From the NCBI RefSeq assembly GCF_902859745.1, contig NZ_CADIJW010000003.1, forward strand, positions 1-64,000: 64,000 nt of DNA, written 5' to 3'. Below the pieces are notes generated by a model. It searched no databases and was not told the DNA's origin. It saw only the letters and a list, made by a program, of their open reading frames with translations. This document shows, in pieces, positions 1 to 8,608 of the stretch. Every line of letters begins with the position of its first letter. The first letter of the stretch is position 1. This DNA is from Achromobacter dolens (GTDB lineage Bacteria; Pseudomonadota; Gammaproteobacteria; Burkholderiales; Burkholderiaceae_B). Both the position numbers and the translations under genes were made by a program.

Positions 1-2
1 AG

Positions 3-866
3 CAGGCCCTGGCGGCCGCGCAGCGCGCCCTGGATGCCGACAGCGCCCGCGCCCAGTTGCTTGAAACCCAGGCCGCCGCGCGTGGCGCCGACCTGCAATC
101 GCCCGAACGCGCGGCGCAGCGCCAGGCCCGCGCCGGCCGGCTGGCCGAGGCCCGCAGCGGCCACGACCTGCTCGAACAGCGCCTGCGTCAGGCGCAGGCC
201 GCGCTGGAGGCGCTGCGTCCGGAACTGCTGGAGCAGGACGCGCAGCGCTACGAAAAGTCCGCCGCCATCGAACGCGACGCCCAGCACAAGCGCCACAGCG
301 AGATCCAGCAGTTGCTGGGCAAGCTGGAGCAGGCCGGCGCGCAGGGCCTGGGCGAACGCCTGTCCGAAGCCGAGGCCGCCTGCGAACGCCTGCAGCGCCG
401 CCGCGACGAATTCCAGCGCCGCGCCCAGGCGCTCGAATTGCTGTCCACCCTGCTGGCCGGCAAGCGCGACGCCGCCACCCAGCGCCTGCAGGCGCCGCTG
501 GCGCGGCGCCTGGGCCACTACCTGGCGCTGCTGTTTCCCGAGTCCGCGCTGCGGCTGGACGAGGCGCTGTTGCCCGCGGCCCTGCAACGCGCGGGCGGCG
601 AGGACCCGCTGGATGCGCTCAGCTTCGGTACGCGCGAGCAATTGGGCATCCTGGCGCGCTTCGCCTACGCCGACCTGCTGCGCGAGGCCGGACGGCCGAC
701 GCTGCTGTTGCTGGACGATGCGCTGGTGCACACCGACGACGAGCGGCGCGACCTGATGAAGCGTGCGCTGTTCGATGCCGCCACGCGCCACCAGATCCTG
801 ATGTTCACCTGCCACGGCGAGGCCTGGCGCGACCTGGGCGTCGAGCAGCGCCGCATCGGCGCCTGA
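3..866 (+). CDS. SMC/YhaN-like AAA ATPase, C-terminal part (5' end outside window)
   Basis: The reading frame is open from the window edge, so only the last ~287 residues are present. The visible part is a long Arg/Glu/Ala/Gln-rich coiled coil, followed by a C-terminal ATPase half. That half has an ABC-signature-like stretch (LSFGTREQLGILARFAYA) and a Walker B-like LLLLDDALVHTDDERR, then a switch-like MFTCH. This layout is known from SMC/RecN/YhaN proteins that act on DNA, often with a neighbouring SbcD-like nuclease. The N-terminal Walker A and any nuclease gene lie outside the window, so the exact family (YhaN versus another SMC-like ATPase) is inferred. Confidence 0.6.
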   Translation, partial: QALAAAQRALDADSARAQLLETQAAARGADLQSPERAAQRQARAGRLAEARSGHDLLEQRLRQAQAALEALRPELLEQDAQRYEKSAAIERDAQHKRHSEIQQLLGKLEQAGAQGLGERLSEAEAACERLQRRRDEFQRRAQALELLSTLLAGKRDAATQRLQAPLARRLGHYLALLFPESALRLDEALLPAALQRAGGEDPLDALSFGTREQLGILARFAYADLLREAGRPTLLLLDDALVHTDDERRDLMKRALFDAATRHQILMFTCHGEAWRDLGVEQRRIGA

Positions 867-1414
867 CGCCTTGGCGGTGGTGCGAGCCGCGTCCGCACGT
901 GCAAACTGCCCCCGCACGTGCGGACCGGTGTGGTCAAGCGCGTCGCCGACTGCGTGCGGGCGCCCCGCAACTTGACGCTGGCGCGCGGCGCCGGTAGCCT
1001 ACACGGGTTCATCACCGAACCCGACGCGCTTCACATGCCCGACTTCACGCCTTCCGCCGAATCCGCCTTCGCTGCCCGCGCAGCCGGCGCCGGCCTGCGC
1101 GCAAGCCGGCGGCAGGGCGTGTCGCCTCCCGTTGTTTCTCCTGTCGTCTCGACGGTCGTATCGCCGCCGTTGGCTTCGCCGCCGTGCGATGTCGTCGTCG
1201 GTGTCGCGGGCGCCTATCCGCCCGTGGCCGCCGTCGTCGGCTGACCGCCGCACACTTCCCGCTCCCGCCTTATCGCCTGGATCCGCCGCGCTGATGCGCC
1301 GACGCGTTTGCGTTCGCGCCCGCCCGCCGCGCGTCCACGCCTGATCCGTTCGCGCGCCGCAAGACGCGTGCACGCCGCGGGAGCCTGTTCCATACCCGAC
1401 AGGTAGAAATCTTC
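867..1414. other. Non-coding stretch, about 550 bp
   Basis: No frame here has a recognisable protein or credible start. The first part holds a 12-bp inverted repeat (listed separately). The segment around 1120-1250 is low-complexity GTC/GCC-rich DNA that opens several accidental reading frames. The last 40 bp carry the ribosome-binding region of the next gene (AGGTAGAAATCTTC before ATG). I see no RNA gene. Confidence 0.5.
891..925. repeat. 12-bp perfect inverted repeat with CACGTG cores
   Basis: GTCCGCACGTGC and GCACGTGCGGAC are perfect reverse complements separated by 11 nt. Each arm itself contains the palindrome GCACGTGC. It starts 25 bp after the stop of the ATPase gene. There is no T-run, so it is either a Rho-type or stabilising 3' hairpin or a two-site operator. 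Confidence 0.6.
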
Positions 1415-2287
1415 ATGTCTTTCAATCGCAATGCGTGGGCCGCCTACGGCTCCACTTCCTTGTTCGTGCTGCTGTGGAGCGGCGGCGCGATCTTCGCCAA
1501 ATGGGGCCTGGCGCACGCCTCGGCCTTCGGTTTCCTGCTGTGGCGCTTCGTCCTGGCGCTGGTCGTCCTGCTGGCGCTCTGCGTTGGGCGCCGGCGCTGG
1601 CTGCCGGCGCCCGGCACGCGCGGCATCGTCGCGCTGACCGGGCTGCTGCTGATCGGCAGCTATTCCATCTGCTATCTGCTGGCGCTGGACCACGGCATCA
1701 CGCCCGGCGTGCTGGCCACGCTGCTGGGGGCGCAACCCATCCTGACCCTGGCGCTGCTCGAGCGCCGCTTTCCGCCGCTGCGGCTGGCGGGGCTGCTGCT
1801 GGCCCTGTGCGGATTGGGCATGGTGATGTTCCAGAGCATCGGCATGGCGCGTTTCTCGCTCGCCGGCATGGCCTTCGCGTTCGCGGCGCTGCTCAGCATG
1901 ACCGCCGGCTCCATCCTGCAAAAGCGCGTGCGCCAGGCGCCGACGGACGTGATGCCGCTGCAGTACGTGGCCAGCCTGGCGCTGTGCCTGCTGTTCGCGC
2001 CGTTCCAGCCGCTGCACGTGGATTGGAGCCCGGGATTCGTGCTGCCGCTGCTGTGGATGGGACTGGTGATCTCCGTCGGCGCGACGCTGCTGTTCTACCG
2101 CATGATCCAGTCCGGCAACCTGGTCAACGTCACCAGCCTGTTCTACCTGGTGCCGGCCGGCACCGCGGCGCTGGATTACCTGGTGCTGGGCAACCGCCTG
2201 TCGCTGCTGAGCCTGGGCGGCATGGCCGGGATCCTGCTGGGGCTGATGCTGGTGTTGCGCACGCCGGCGGCGCGCTCGGGGGGCTGA
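1415..2287 (+). CDS. EamA/DMT-family membrane transporter
   Basis: A 290-residue inner-membrane protein with about ten hydrophobic helices arranged as two EamA repeats, the usual size of the drug/metabolite transporter superfamily. Family marks include the N-terminal LLWSGGAIFAKWGL and the second-half pattern with LASLALCLL and YLVPAGTAALDYLVLG. Such proteins commonly export amino acids or other small metabolites; the substrate cannot be read from the sequence. It stands alone, with a start preceded by AGGTAG about 10 nt upstream. The next gene is convergent. Confidence 0.85.
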   Translation: MSFNRNAWAAYGSTSLFVLLWSGGAIFAKWGLAHASAFGFLLWRFVLALVVLLALCVGRRRWLPAPGTRGIVALTGLLLIGSYSICYLLALDHGITPGVLATLLGAQPILTLALLERRFPPLRLAGLLLALCGLGMVMFQSIGMARFSLAGMAFAFAALLSMTAGSILQKRVRQAPTDVMPLQYVASLALCLLFAPFQPLHVDWSPGFVLPLLWMGLVISVGATLLFYRMIQSGNLVNVTSLFYLVPAGTAALDYLVLGNRLSLLSLGGMAGILLGLMLVLRTPAARSGG

Positions 2288-2411
2288 TCGCGGTTTGCCG
2301 CCGCGTCGCGGGATGTTCGCCGCGCGGCGCACACCTCGGGGGCGCATCGCGCGCGCGCGGGCGGGGCGAGGGCGCGCTCCGGGACGTGGCCGTCCTGCCG
2401 CTTCGTCCGCG

Positions 2412-3293
2412 CTACGCGTGCGCGGCTTCTTCCTGGCCGGCCCAGTGGCCGCTGACCAGTTGCGCCGGGCGTTCGCGCGCCTGGACCCGGGCGCAGACCG
2501 CCCAGGCGTCCAGGCGCACGTTCAGGCCGGCATAGACGCCATGGCCGTCGCCCGCCTCGATCCGGCCGTCGGCCTGCACGCCTTCGCCGGCGCGGATCGA
2601 GCCGTCGGCGCGGATGTCTTCGCCCGCGATCAGTCCCCAGCCCGCGGCCAGGTGGCCGCCGCAGGCGATGCTGGCGCCGGCCTGGATGCCGCAGGCGGCA
2701 TCGATGTCCTTGGCGGCCTGGACGCCGCCGCCGGCCTTGATGCCCTGGCCGCATTTGAGGGCGCCTTGCACCTGCACGTCCTGCCCGGCCCGCAAGTGGC
2801 CGGTCACGGCCAGGTCCTGGCCGGCGCAGATGTCCCACTTGGCGCGCAGGTTGCCGCGGCAGTCGAAGGCGGTGGCGACCTCGATGCCCCATTCGGCGGA
2901 CACGTCGCCGCCCGCGCGCAGGTCGCCGGCGCTGGCGATGTTGGCGCCGGCCGTGATGTTTTCGCCGGCCACGATCGATTCCCCGGCGCGGATGCCGCCG
3001 CCGGTGATGATGCTGCGTCCGGCCCGCACCACGCTGTCGACGTTGATGCCCATGCGCACTTCCAGCGTGCCGGCGAAGACGATGGCGTGGGCGTCGAGCG
3101 TGTCCAGCTTCAACACCGCGTCGGTCGGCCCGAACTGGTCCAGCAGCCAGCAGGCGTCACCGACGCGCCCGTCGGCCACCAGGGCATCGAGGACCGCCTG
3201 ATAGTCCCCCTGTCCGTTGTGGTCGCGCAGGAACCATTTGTAGCCGCCCGCGCAGGGGTTCTTGGCTTTGACGAATTTCTTGGTGAGTTGCAT
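2412..3293 (-). CDS. Cytoplasmic beta-helix (hexapeptide-repeat) protein of unknown function
   Basis: I chose the ATG that begins MQLTKKFVKAKNPCAGGYKW rather than an in-frame TTG five codons earlier; no strong ribosome site decides it. The ~293-residue product has no signal peptide or membrane segment. Residues 1-65 form a small domain (WFLRDHNGQGDYQAVLDAL, then ACWLLDQFGPT). Residues ~75-265 are over twenty six-residue units of the form [IV]xAGxx, for example IRAGESIVAGENITAG, which predicts a parallel beta-helix like that of bactofilins or DUF342 proteins. The repeat spacing is regular apart from an interruption near the middle. The family is not one I can name. It could be a self-assembling scaffold, but that is inference. 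Confidence 0.75.
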   Translation of the reverse strand: MQLTKKFVKAKNPCAGGYKWFLRDHNGQGDYQAVLDALVADGRVGDACWLLDQFGPTDAVLKLDTLDAHAIVFAGTLEVRMGINVDSVVRAGRSIITGGGIRAGESIVAGENITAGANIASAGDLRAGGDVSAEWGIEVATAFDCRGNLRAKWDICAGQDLAVTGHLRAGQDVQVQGALKCGQGIKAGGGVQAAKDIDAACGIQAGASIACGGHLAAGWGLIAGEDIRADGSIRAGEGVQADGRIEAGDGHGVYAGLNVRLDAWAVCARVQARERPAQLVSGHWAGQEEAAHA

Positions 3294-3810
3294 GGCGTTC
3301 GGTGGCAATCAAGGCGTGGCGCCGCCCGCCGGTCACAGTCGGCGCGCGGACGGAAAACGTGGCAAGACCGCCCGGCCATGCGGCAGGGCGGTCGCGCCGG
3401 CCGGCCTCGAACCGCGACGCGCGCGACAAGGGTACGGGCGTGCAGGCGGCCGGCGGCGGGCCGGTGACGGAAAGCGGGAAGGGGGATGCCGGCGATTAGC
3501 CGGGCTTGGAACGCGCGTAGGCGGAACGCGCGGCGACTTCCTGCGAGCTCAACAGGGTCGAGCGCAGGGCGCAAAGCACGCAAGCGGTGTCGGAAGGATG
3601 GGAGAAATCGATTCGCACGGGCGAAATGGTAGCAGAGCGCGGGCGCGTCATCTGCCCGGCGATCGCCGATGTGGCGTGGGACGGTCCGAATCTGGCGCCG
3701 CGCAGGGCGCGCATTGCGCCGGCGGCCTCGGAAAGGGCCCGCCGGCACGGCGTGGCGGCGGGCAGACGGACTGGCCGCCCGGGTCACGCGGCGATGCCGC
3801 GTGACAAGCC
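3294..3810. other. Non-coding stretch, about 500 bp
   Basis: This lies between two minus-strand genes. Short open frames exist on both strands but none has a recognisable domain or start context. It should contain the promoter of the beta-helix gene and the 3' end signals of the Bug receptor gene, including the hairpin listed next. Nothing else stands out. Confidence 0.45.
3783..3805. terminator. 10-bp hairpin just after the Bug receptor gene
   Basis: GTCACGCGGC and GCCGCGTGAC pair perfectly around a GAT loop, beginning 5 bp past the stop codon of the minus-strand receptor gene. There is no U-tract, so it may act as a 3' stabiliser or a Rho-independent-like terminator of low strength. Confidence 0.45.
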
Positions 3811-4797
3811 TCAGTTCGTCGACTGGATGTTGCGCTCCTTGGCGATGCGCTGGCGCAGCTCCAGTTCACGCTTGATCTGCGCGGCGTATTCGGCCGGCGT
3901 GTTGCCGTCGACCAGCGAGCCGCCGTCGGCCAGGCGCTGGATGATCTTCGGATCCTTCAGCGCCTTGACGGTGGCGTCGTGGATGCGGTCGATCACCGCC
4001 TGGGGCGTGCCGGCGGGCGCGACCAGGCCGTACCAGGCCATGTTGTCCATTTCCGGCAGGCCGCCTTCCGAGAAGGTCGGCACGTCCGGCAGGGCGGGCA
4101 GGCGCTTGGGCGCGGCCACGGCCAGGGCGCGCAGCTTGCCGGCCTGGATGTGCGGCATGGACGAGGGCAGGTTGTCGAACTGGGCGTTGACCTGGCCGGC
4201 GATCACGTCGTTGAGCGCCGGACCCGAGCCGCGGTACGGCACGTGCACCATGTCGGTCTTGGTCAGCGACTTGAACAGTTCGCCGTCCAGGTGGCCGATG
4301 CCGCCGGCGCCGGACGAGGCGTAGCTGTACTTGCCGGGGTTGGCCTTGAGCAGGGCGATGAACTCGGCCAGGTTCTTGGCCGGCACCGCCGGGTTCACCG
4401 TCAGCACATTGGGCACGTTCACCATATTGGTGATGGGCGCGAAGTCCTTGAGCGGGTTGTACGGGTTCTTGGGGTTGGTGGCCGGATTGGTGGCCATGGT
4501 GCTGACAGTGGCCACGCCCAGGGTATAGCCGTCCGGGGCGGAGCGGACCAGCGCGTCGGCGCCGATCGAGCCGCCGCCGCCGCCGCGGTTCTCCACCACC
4601 ACCGCCTGGCCGAGTTCGCGGCCCAGGCCTTCGGCCACCACGCGGGCGACGATATCGGTGGTGCCGCCGGCCGCGAACGGCACGATCAGGCGGATGGGTT
4701 TGTTCGGGTAGGCGTCAGCGGCTTGCGCGGCGCCGCTGAGACAGAGGCCGGCGAGGGCGGTGGCCAGGACGGCCTTGGCTTGGGACAGCACGGTCAA
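3811..4797 (-). CDS. Bug/TctC-family periplasmic solute receptor
   Basis: A 328-residue protein of the Bug (tripartite tricarboxylate transporter receptor) family, which binds carboxylates or other small organics in the periplasm. A signal peptide (LATALAGLCLSGAAQA) is followed by the family hallmark YPNKPIRLIVPFAAGGTTD. The later NRGGGGGSIGADALVRS and PYRGSGPALNDVIAGQV motifs are also typical. The start is TTG: GGAGA sits 6-7 nt upstream, and the nearby ATG is in another frame. No tctA/tctB membrane genes are adjacent, so it is an orphan receptor, common in Alcaligenaceae. The ligand is unknown. Confidence 0.9.
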   Translation of the reverse strand: MTVLSQAKAVLATALAGLCLSGAAQAADAYPNKPIRLIVPFAAGGTTDIVARVVAEGLGRELGQAVVVENRGGGGGSIGADALVRSAPDGYTLGVATVSTMATNPATNPKNPYNPLKDFAPITNMVNVPNVLTVNPAVPAKNLAEFIALLKANPGKYSYASSGAGGIGHLDGELFKSLTKTDMVHVPYRGSGPALNDVIAGQVNAQFDNLPSSMPHIQAGKLRALAVAAPKRLPALPDVPTFSEGGLPEMDNMAWYGLVAPAGTPQAVIDRIHDATVKALKDPKIIQRLADGGSLVDGNTPAEYAAQIKRELELRQRIAKERNIQSTN

Positions 4798-5348
4798 GAG
4801 TCTTCTCCATATTATTGAATCCGAGCCGGCCGGCTACGATGGCCGGCGTCGGCGAAGCGCGCCGGGCTCGGATGCTGGCCTGGCCGACGCTTCGTGGGCG
4901 CCATTCCACACAGTTACGGGGAACCGGTCAATCCGTATTCCCCCTGCATCGCGTGTGGGTATTTTTACCCCGGAAGAAGCCCGCCAGAAGTGCGACGATG
5001 GCGCAAAAAATCGTATGCTGACAAGAACTTGAACGAAATCGGGGCCAGTCATCGATGCGTAATGATTGCGCAGCGATCATGTCGTCATCCCCCCGGTACG
5101 CGCATAAATCTCTGCATAACTTACAAGAATCTGATATTTTTCGGATGAGATTCTTGGCCGGTCTTGCAAGAAAACTATTGCGTTTGTTTCTGTCCGCGCC
5201 GTTCAATGGCGTAGGTTGACGTCCCCGCGGGGCAACGTGTAGTGCAGCGACGCACCGGGCCAGGGTTCCGTCCGTTTTTCAATCCCCGGTCTGTTTCGTC
5301 TCTCGCTGCTGCGCTGGCGGGAGGGGGCCCGGACATTCTCGGAACGCC
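4798..5348. other. Intergenic region between divergent genes, about 550 bp
   Basis: It separates the minus-strand Bug gene from the plus-strand antiporter operon and must hold both promoters. The part from about 5040 to 5210 is clearly richer in A and T than its surroundings and contains a 9-bp inverted repeat (listed separately). The last 60 bp before the operon carry GGGAGGGGG, a possible ribosome-binding region. Small open frames here show no recognisable protein. Confidence 0.5.
5124..5156. repeat. 9-bp inverted repeat upstream of the antiporter operon
   Basis: CAAGAATCT and AGATTCTTG are perfect reverse complements separated by 15 nt of AT-rich sequence, about 190 bp before mrpA. It could be an operator or an RNA hairpin in a long leader. 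No U-tract follows on either strand. Confidence 0.5.
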
Positions 5349-8264
5349 ATGTCGCTGATACTGATCCTCGCTCTGCCGTTCGCCGGCAGCCTGTGCGCCG
5401 CGCTGCTGCCTTCCAACGCCCGCAATGCCGAGGCCTGGTTGGCGGGCATCATCGCCCTGGCCTGCGCGGTTCTGGTCGCCAGTCTCTATCCGCAGGTCGC
5501 CGGCGGCGGCGTGGTCCGCGTCGACATTCCCTGGGCGCCCGCCCTGGGCCTGCAGTTCACCCTGCGCATGGACGGCTACGCCTGGCTGTTCGCCCTGATC
5601 GTCTCCGGCATGGGCGCGCTGGTGGTGCTGTACGCGCGCTACTACATGTCGCCGGAAGACCCGGTGCCGCGCTTCTTCTCCTTCTTCCAGGCCTTCATGG
5701 CCGCCATGCTGGGCGTGGTGCTGTCGGGCAACCTGATCCAGTTGGTCATGTTCTGGGAAATGACCAGCCTGGCCTCGTTCATGCTGATTGCGTACTGGCA
5801 TCACCGCCTGGATGCCCGCCGCGGCGCCCGCATGGCGCTGACGGTGACCGGCGCCGGCGGGCTGTGCCTGCTGGCCGGGGTGCTGATCCTGGGCCACATC
5901 GTCGGCAGCTATGACATGGACCGTGTGCTGGCCGCCGGCGACCTGGTGCGCGCCGACCCGTGGTATCCCGCCGTGCTGGTGCTGGTGGCGCTGGGCGCGC
6001 TGACCAAGAGCGCCCAGTTTCCGTTCCATTTCTGGCTGCCCAACGCCATGGCCGCGCCCACGCCGGTGTCGGCCTATCTGCACTCGGCGACCATGGTGAA
6101 GGCCGGCGTGTTCCTGCTGGCGCGCTTCTGGCCGGTGCTGTCCGGCACCGACGAATGGTTCTGGATCATCGGCGGCGCCGGGCTGATCACGCTGGTGCTG
6201 GGCGGCTATGCGGCCATCTTCCAGCAGGACATGAAAGGGGTGCTGGCGTACTCGACCATCAGCCACCTCGGTCTGATCACCTTGCTGCTGGGGCTGAACA
6301 GCTCGCTGGCGCTGGTGGCGGCGGTGTTCCACATGGTCAACCACGCCACCTTCAAGGCCTCGCTGTTCATGGCGGCGGGCATTGTCGACCACGAGACCGG
6401 CACGCGCGACCTGAGCCGGCTGTCCGGACTGTACAAGGCCATGCCGATCACGGCCACGCTGGCCATGGTGGCGGCGGCCTCGATGGCCGGGGTGCCGCTG
6501 CTCAACGGCTTCATCTCCAAGGAAATGTTCTTCGCCGAGACCACCTTCGTCAGCGGCGACATGATCACGAAAGTGGGCCTGCCCCTGGCGGCCACGGTGG
6601 CGGGCGCCTTCAGCGTGGCCTATTCGCTGCGCTTCATCCTGCAGGTGTTCTTCGGCCCGCCGGCGACCGACCTGCCGCGCGCGCCGCACGAGCCGCCCGG
6701 CTGGATGCTGCTGCCCAGCGGCCTGCTGGTGCTGATGTGCCTGGTGGTGGGCATCCTGCCGGGCCTGACGCTCGGCCCGTTCCTGGCCACCGCCGCGCAG
6801 AGCATCCTGGGCGCCGACATGCCCGAATACAGCCTGGCCGTGTGGCACGGCGTCAACCTGCCGCTGGTGATGAGCTTCGTGGCCATGACCGCTGGCGTGA
6901 TCCTCTACCTGGCGCTGCGCGCGCACCAGCGCGCCAATCCGGGCCGGGTGCCATTCATCTACCGCCTGGACGGCCGCCGTTCGTTCGAGGCGTTGCTGGA
7001 CGGCTCCAGCGTGGCCGCCGCCTGGCTGCTGCGCTGGCTCGCGTCGTCACGCCTGCAGGTGCAGATGCTGCTGATCGTGCTGGGCACCTTGTTCGTGGCC
7101 TGGCTGCCGCTGCGCGCCGGCGGCTGGCTCGAGGGCACCGGCCGCGCGGCCGAGGTCGATCCGGCCTTCGCCCTGCTGTGGCTGGTGGGTTGCGTCTGCG
7201 CGGTGGCCGCGGCCTACCAGGCCAAGTATCACCGCCTGGCGTCGCTGGCGCTGGCCGGCGGCGCCGGCCTGGTGACCTGTCTCACGTTCGTCTGGTTCTC
7301 GGCGCCCGACCTGGCGCTGACGCAGTTGTCGGTCGAGGTGGTGACGCTGGTGCTGCTGCTTCTCGGCCTGCGCTGGCTGCCCCGCCGCATCGAGCAGGAC
7401 GAGGACGAGGGGCTGGGGGCGACCCTGCGCGCCCGCGGCCGCCGCCTGCGCGACCTGCTGATGGCGACCGCCGCCGGCACCGGCATGGCGGCGCTGGCGT
7501 ACGCGGTGCTGGTGCGGCCGCAGACCGACACGATCTCGTCATATTTCGTCGACCGCGCGCTGCCTGACGGCGGCGGCACCAACGTGGTCAACGTGATCCT
7601 GGTGGACTTCCGCGGCTTCGATACCTTTGGCGAAATCACGGTGTTGGGCATCGTGGCGCTGACGGTGTACGCGCTGCTGCGCCGCTTCCGCCCGGCCGCC
7701 GAAAGCGCCGACCTGCCGCGCCAGCAGATCGACCAGGACGGCCCGGTGCCGGCCACGCCGGACATCAAGACGATCGTGCCGACCGGCCCGATGATGGTGC
7801 CGACTGTGCTGGTGCGGCTGCTGCTGCCGACGGCGGCGCTGATCTCGGTGTATTTCCTGCTGCGCGGCCACAACCAGCCCGGCGGCGGTTTCGTCGGCGG
7901 GCTGATCTTCGCCACCGCGGTGATCCTGCAGTACATGGTGGGCGGCGTCTACTGGGTCGAATCGCGCAGCCGCCTGAACCCGCAGAACTGGATCGGCATC
8001 GGCCTGCTGTTCGCGGGCACGGCGGCGGTGTCGGCCTGGCTCGCCTACAAGCCGTTCCTGGCCGCGCTGGCCTGGGACATCGCCTTGCCGCTGGTGGGAC
8101 ACGTGCACCTGTCCAGCGTGCTGCTGTTCGACCTGGGCGTCTACATGCTGGTGGTCGGATCCACCGTGCTGGTGCTGGTGGCGCTGGCCCACCAATCGCT
8201 GCGCGCACAACGCAAGGCAGCCGCCGAAAGCCAGGCGGCCGCCGCACAAACGGGGGAAGCCTGA
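5349..8264 (+). CDS. mrpA: Monovalent cation/H+ antiporter subunit A (MrpA/PhaA, fused A-B)
   Basis: The large subunit of the multi-subunit Mrp/Mnh/Pha Na+(K+)/H+ antiporter, which exchanges cytoplasmic cations for protons and supports pH and salt tolerance. At 971 residues it is the fused form: a NuoL-like proton-channel half (residues ~100-420, with [20 protein letters not shown] and [15 protein letters not shown]), then an MrpA C-terminal section ([20 protein letters not shown]) and an MrpB-like end (residues ~800-935, with [20 protein letters not shown]). This explains why no separate mrpB follows. It is first in the operon; its TGA directly abuts the ATG of subunit C. Confidence 0.95.
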   Translation: MSLILILALPFAGSLCAALLPSNARNAEAWLAGIIALACAVLVASLYPQVAGGGVVRVDIPWAPALGLQFTLRMDGYAWLFALIVSGMGALVVLYARYYMSPEDPVPRFFSFFQAFMAAMLGVVLSGNLIQLVMFWEMTSLASFMLIAYWHHRLDARRGARMALTVTGAGGLCLLAGVLILGHIVGSYDMDRVLAAGDLVRADPWYPAVLVLVALGALTKSAQFPFHFWLPNAMAAPTPVSAYLHSATMVKAGVFLLARFWPVLSGTDEWFWIIGGAGLITLVLGGYAAIFQQDMKGVLAYSTISHLGLITLLLGLNSSLALVAAVFHMVNHATFKASLFMAAGIVDHETGTRDLSRLSGLYKAMPITATLAMVAAASMAGVPLLNGFISKEMFFAETTFVSGDMITKVGLPLAATVAGAFSVAYSLRFILQVFFGPPATDLPRAPHEPPGWMLLPSGLLVLMCLVVGILPGLTLGPFLATAAQSILGADMPEYSLAVWHGVNLPLVMSFVAMTAGVILYLALRAHQRANPGRVPFIYRLDGRRSFEALLDGSSVAAAWLLRWLASSRLQVQMLLIVLGTLFVAWLPLRAGGWLEGTGRAAEVDPAFALLWLVGCVCAVAAAYQAKYHRLASLALAGGAGLVTCLTFVWFSAPDLALTQLSVEVVTLVLLLLGLRWLPRRIEQDEDEGLGATLRARGRRLRDLLMATAAGTGMAALAYAVLVRPQTDTISSYFVDRALPDGGGTNVVNVILVDFRGFDTFGEITVLGIVALTVYALLRRFRPAAESADLPRQQIDQDGPVPATPDIKTIVPTGPMMVPTVLVRLLLPTAALISVYFLLRGHNQPGGGFVGGLIFATAVILQYMVGGVYWVESRSRLNPQNWIGIGLLFAGTAAVSAWLAYKPFLAALAWDIALPLVGHVHLSSVLLFDLGVYMLVVGSTVLVLVALAHQSLRAQRKAAAESQAAAAQTGEA

Positions 8265-8608
8265 TGGAATTGATTTATGCCGTCGCGATCGGCGTCCTGG
8301 CGGGCTCGGGGGTCTGGCTGCTGCTGCGGCCGCGCACCTTCCAGTTCATCATGGGCCTGTCGCTGGTCTCGTATGCGGTCAACCTGTTCATCTTCGGCAT
8401 GGGCCGCCTGACCTCGGGCCGGCCGCCGGTGGTGGATCCGGCCATGGCCCATGATCCTTCCTGGTATGCCGATCCGCTGCCACAGGCCCTGGTGCTGACG
8501 GCCATCGTGATCGGCTTCGCCACCACCGCGCTGTTCCTGGTGGTGCTGCTGGCTTCGCGCGGCTTGACGGGCACCGACCACGTCGATGGACGGGAGTCCC
8601 AATCTTGA
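8264..8608 (+). CDS. mrpC: Antiporter subunit C (MrpC/MnhC)
   Basis: A 114-residue, three-helix NuoK-like subunit of the Mrp complex. Characteristic stretches are GVWLLLRPRTFQFIMGLSL, AVNLFIFGMGRL and the DPLPQALVLTAIVIGFATTA motif. The ATG overlaps the last base of the subunit A stop codon, so translation is coupled. Length and position between subunits A and D match the family. Confidence 0.95.
   Translation: MELIYAVAIGVLAGSGVWLLLRPRTFQFIMGLSLVSYAVNLFIFGMGRLTSGRPPVVDPAMAHDPSWYADPLPQALVLTAIVIGFATTALFLVVLLASRGLTGTDHVDGRESQS

Noticed and set aside
1000-1380. Several short frames in the gap after the SMC-like gene
   Set aside because: Low-complexity GTC/GCC repeats keep three frames open at once; none has a start context.
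4815-5206. Short open frames in the intergenic region before mrpA
   Set aside because: They overlap on both strands, have no ribosome site or family match, and sit in promoter DNA.
5175-6926. Minus-strand open frame (about 583 codons) over the antiporter leader and mrpA
   Set aside because: The mrpA frame is certain; this frame is His/Gln/Arg-rich with no recognised motif.
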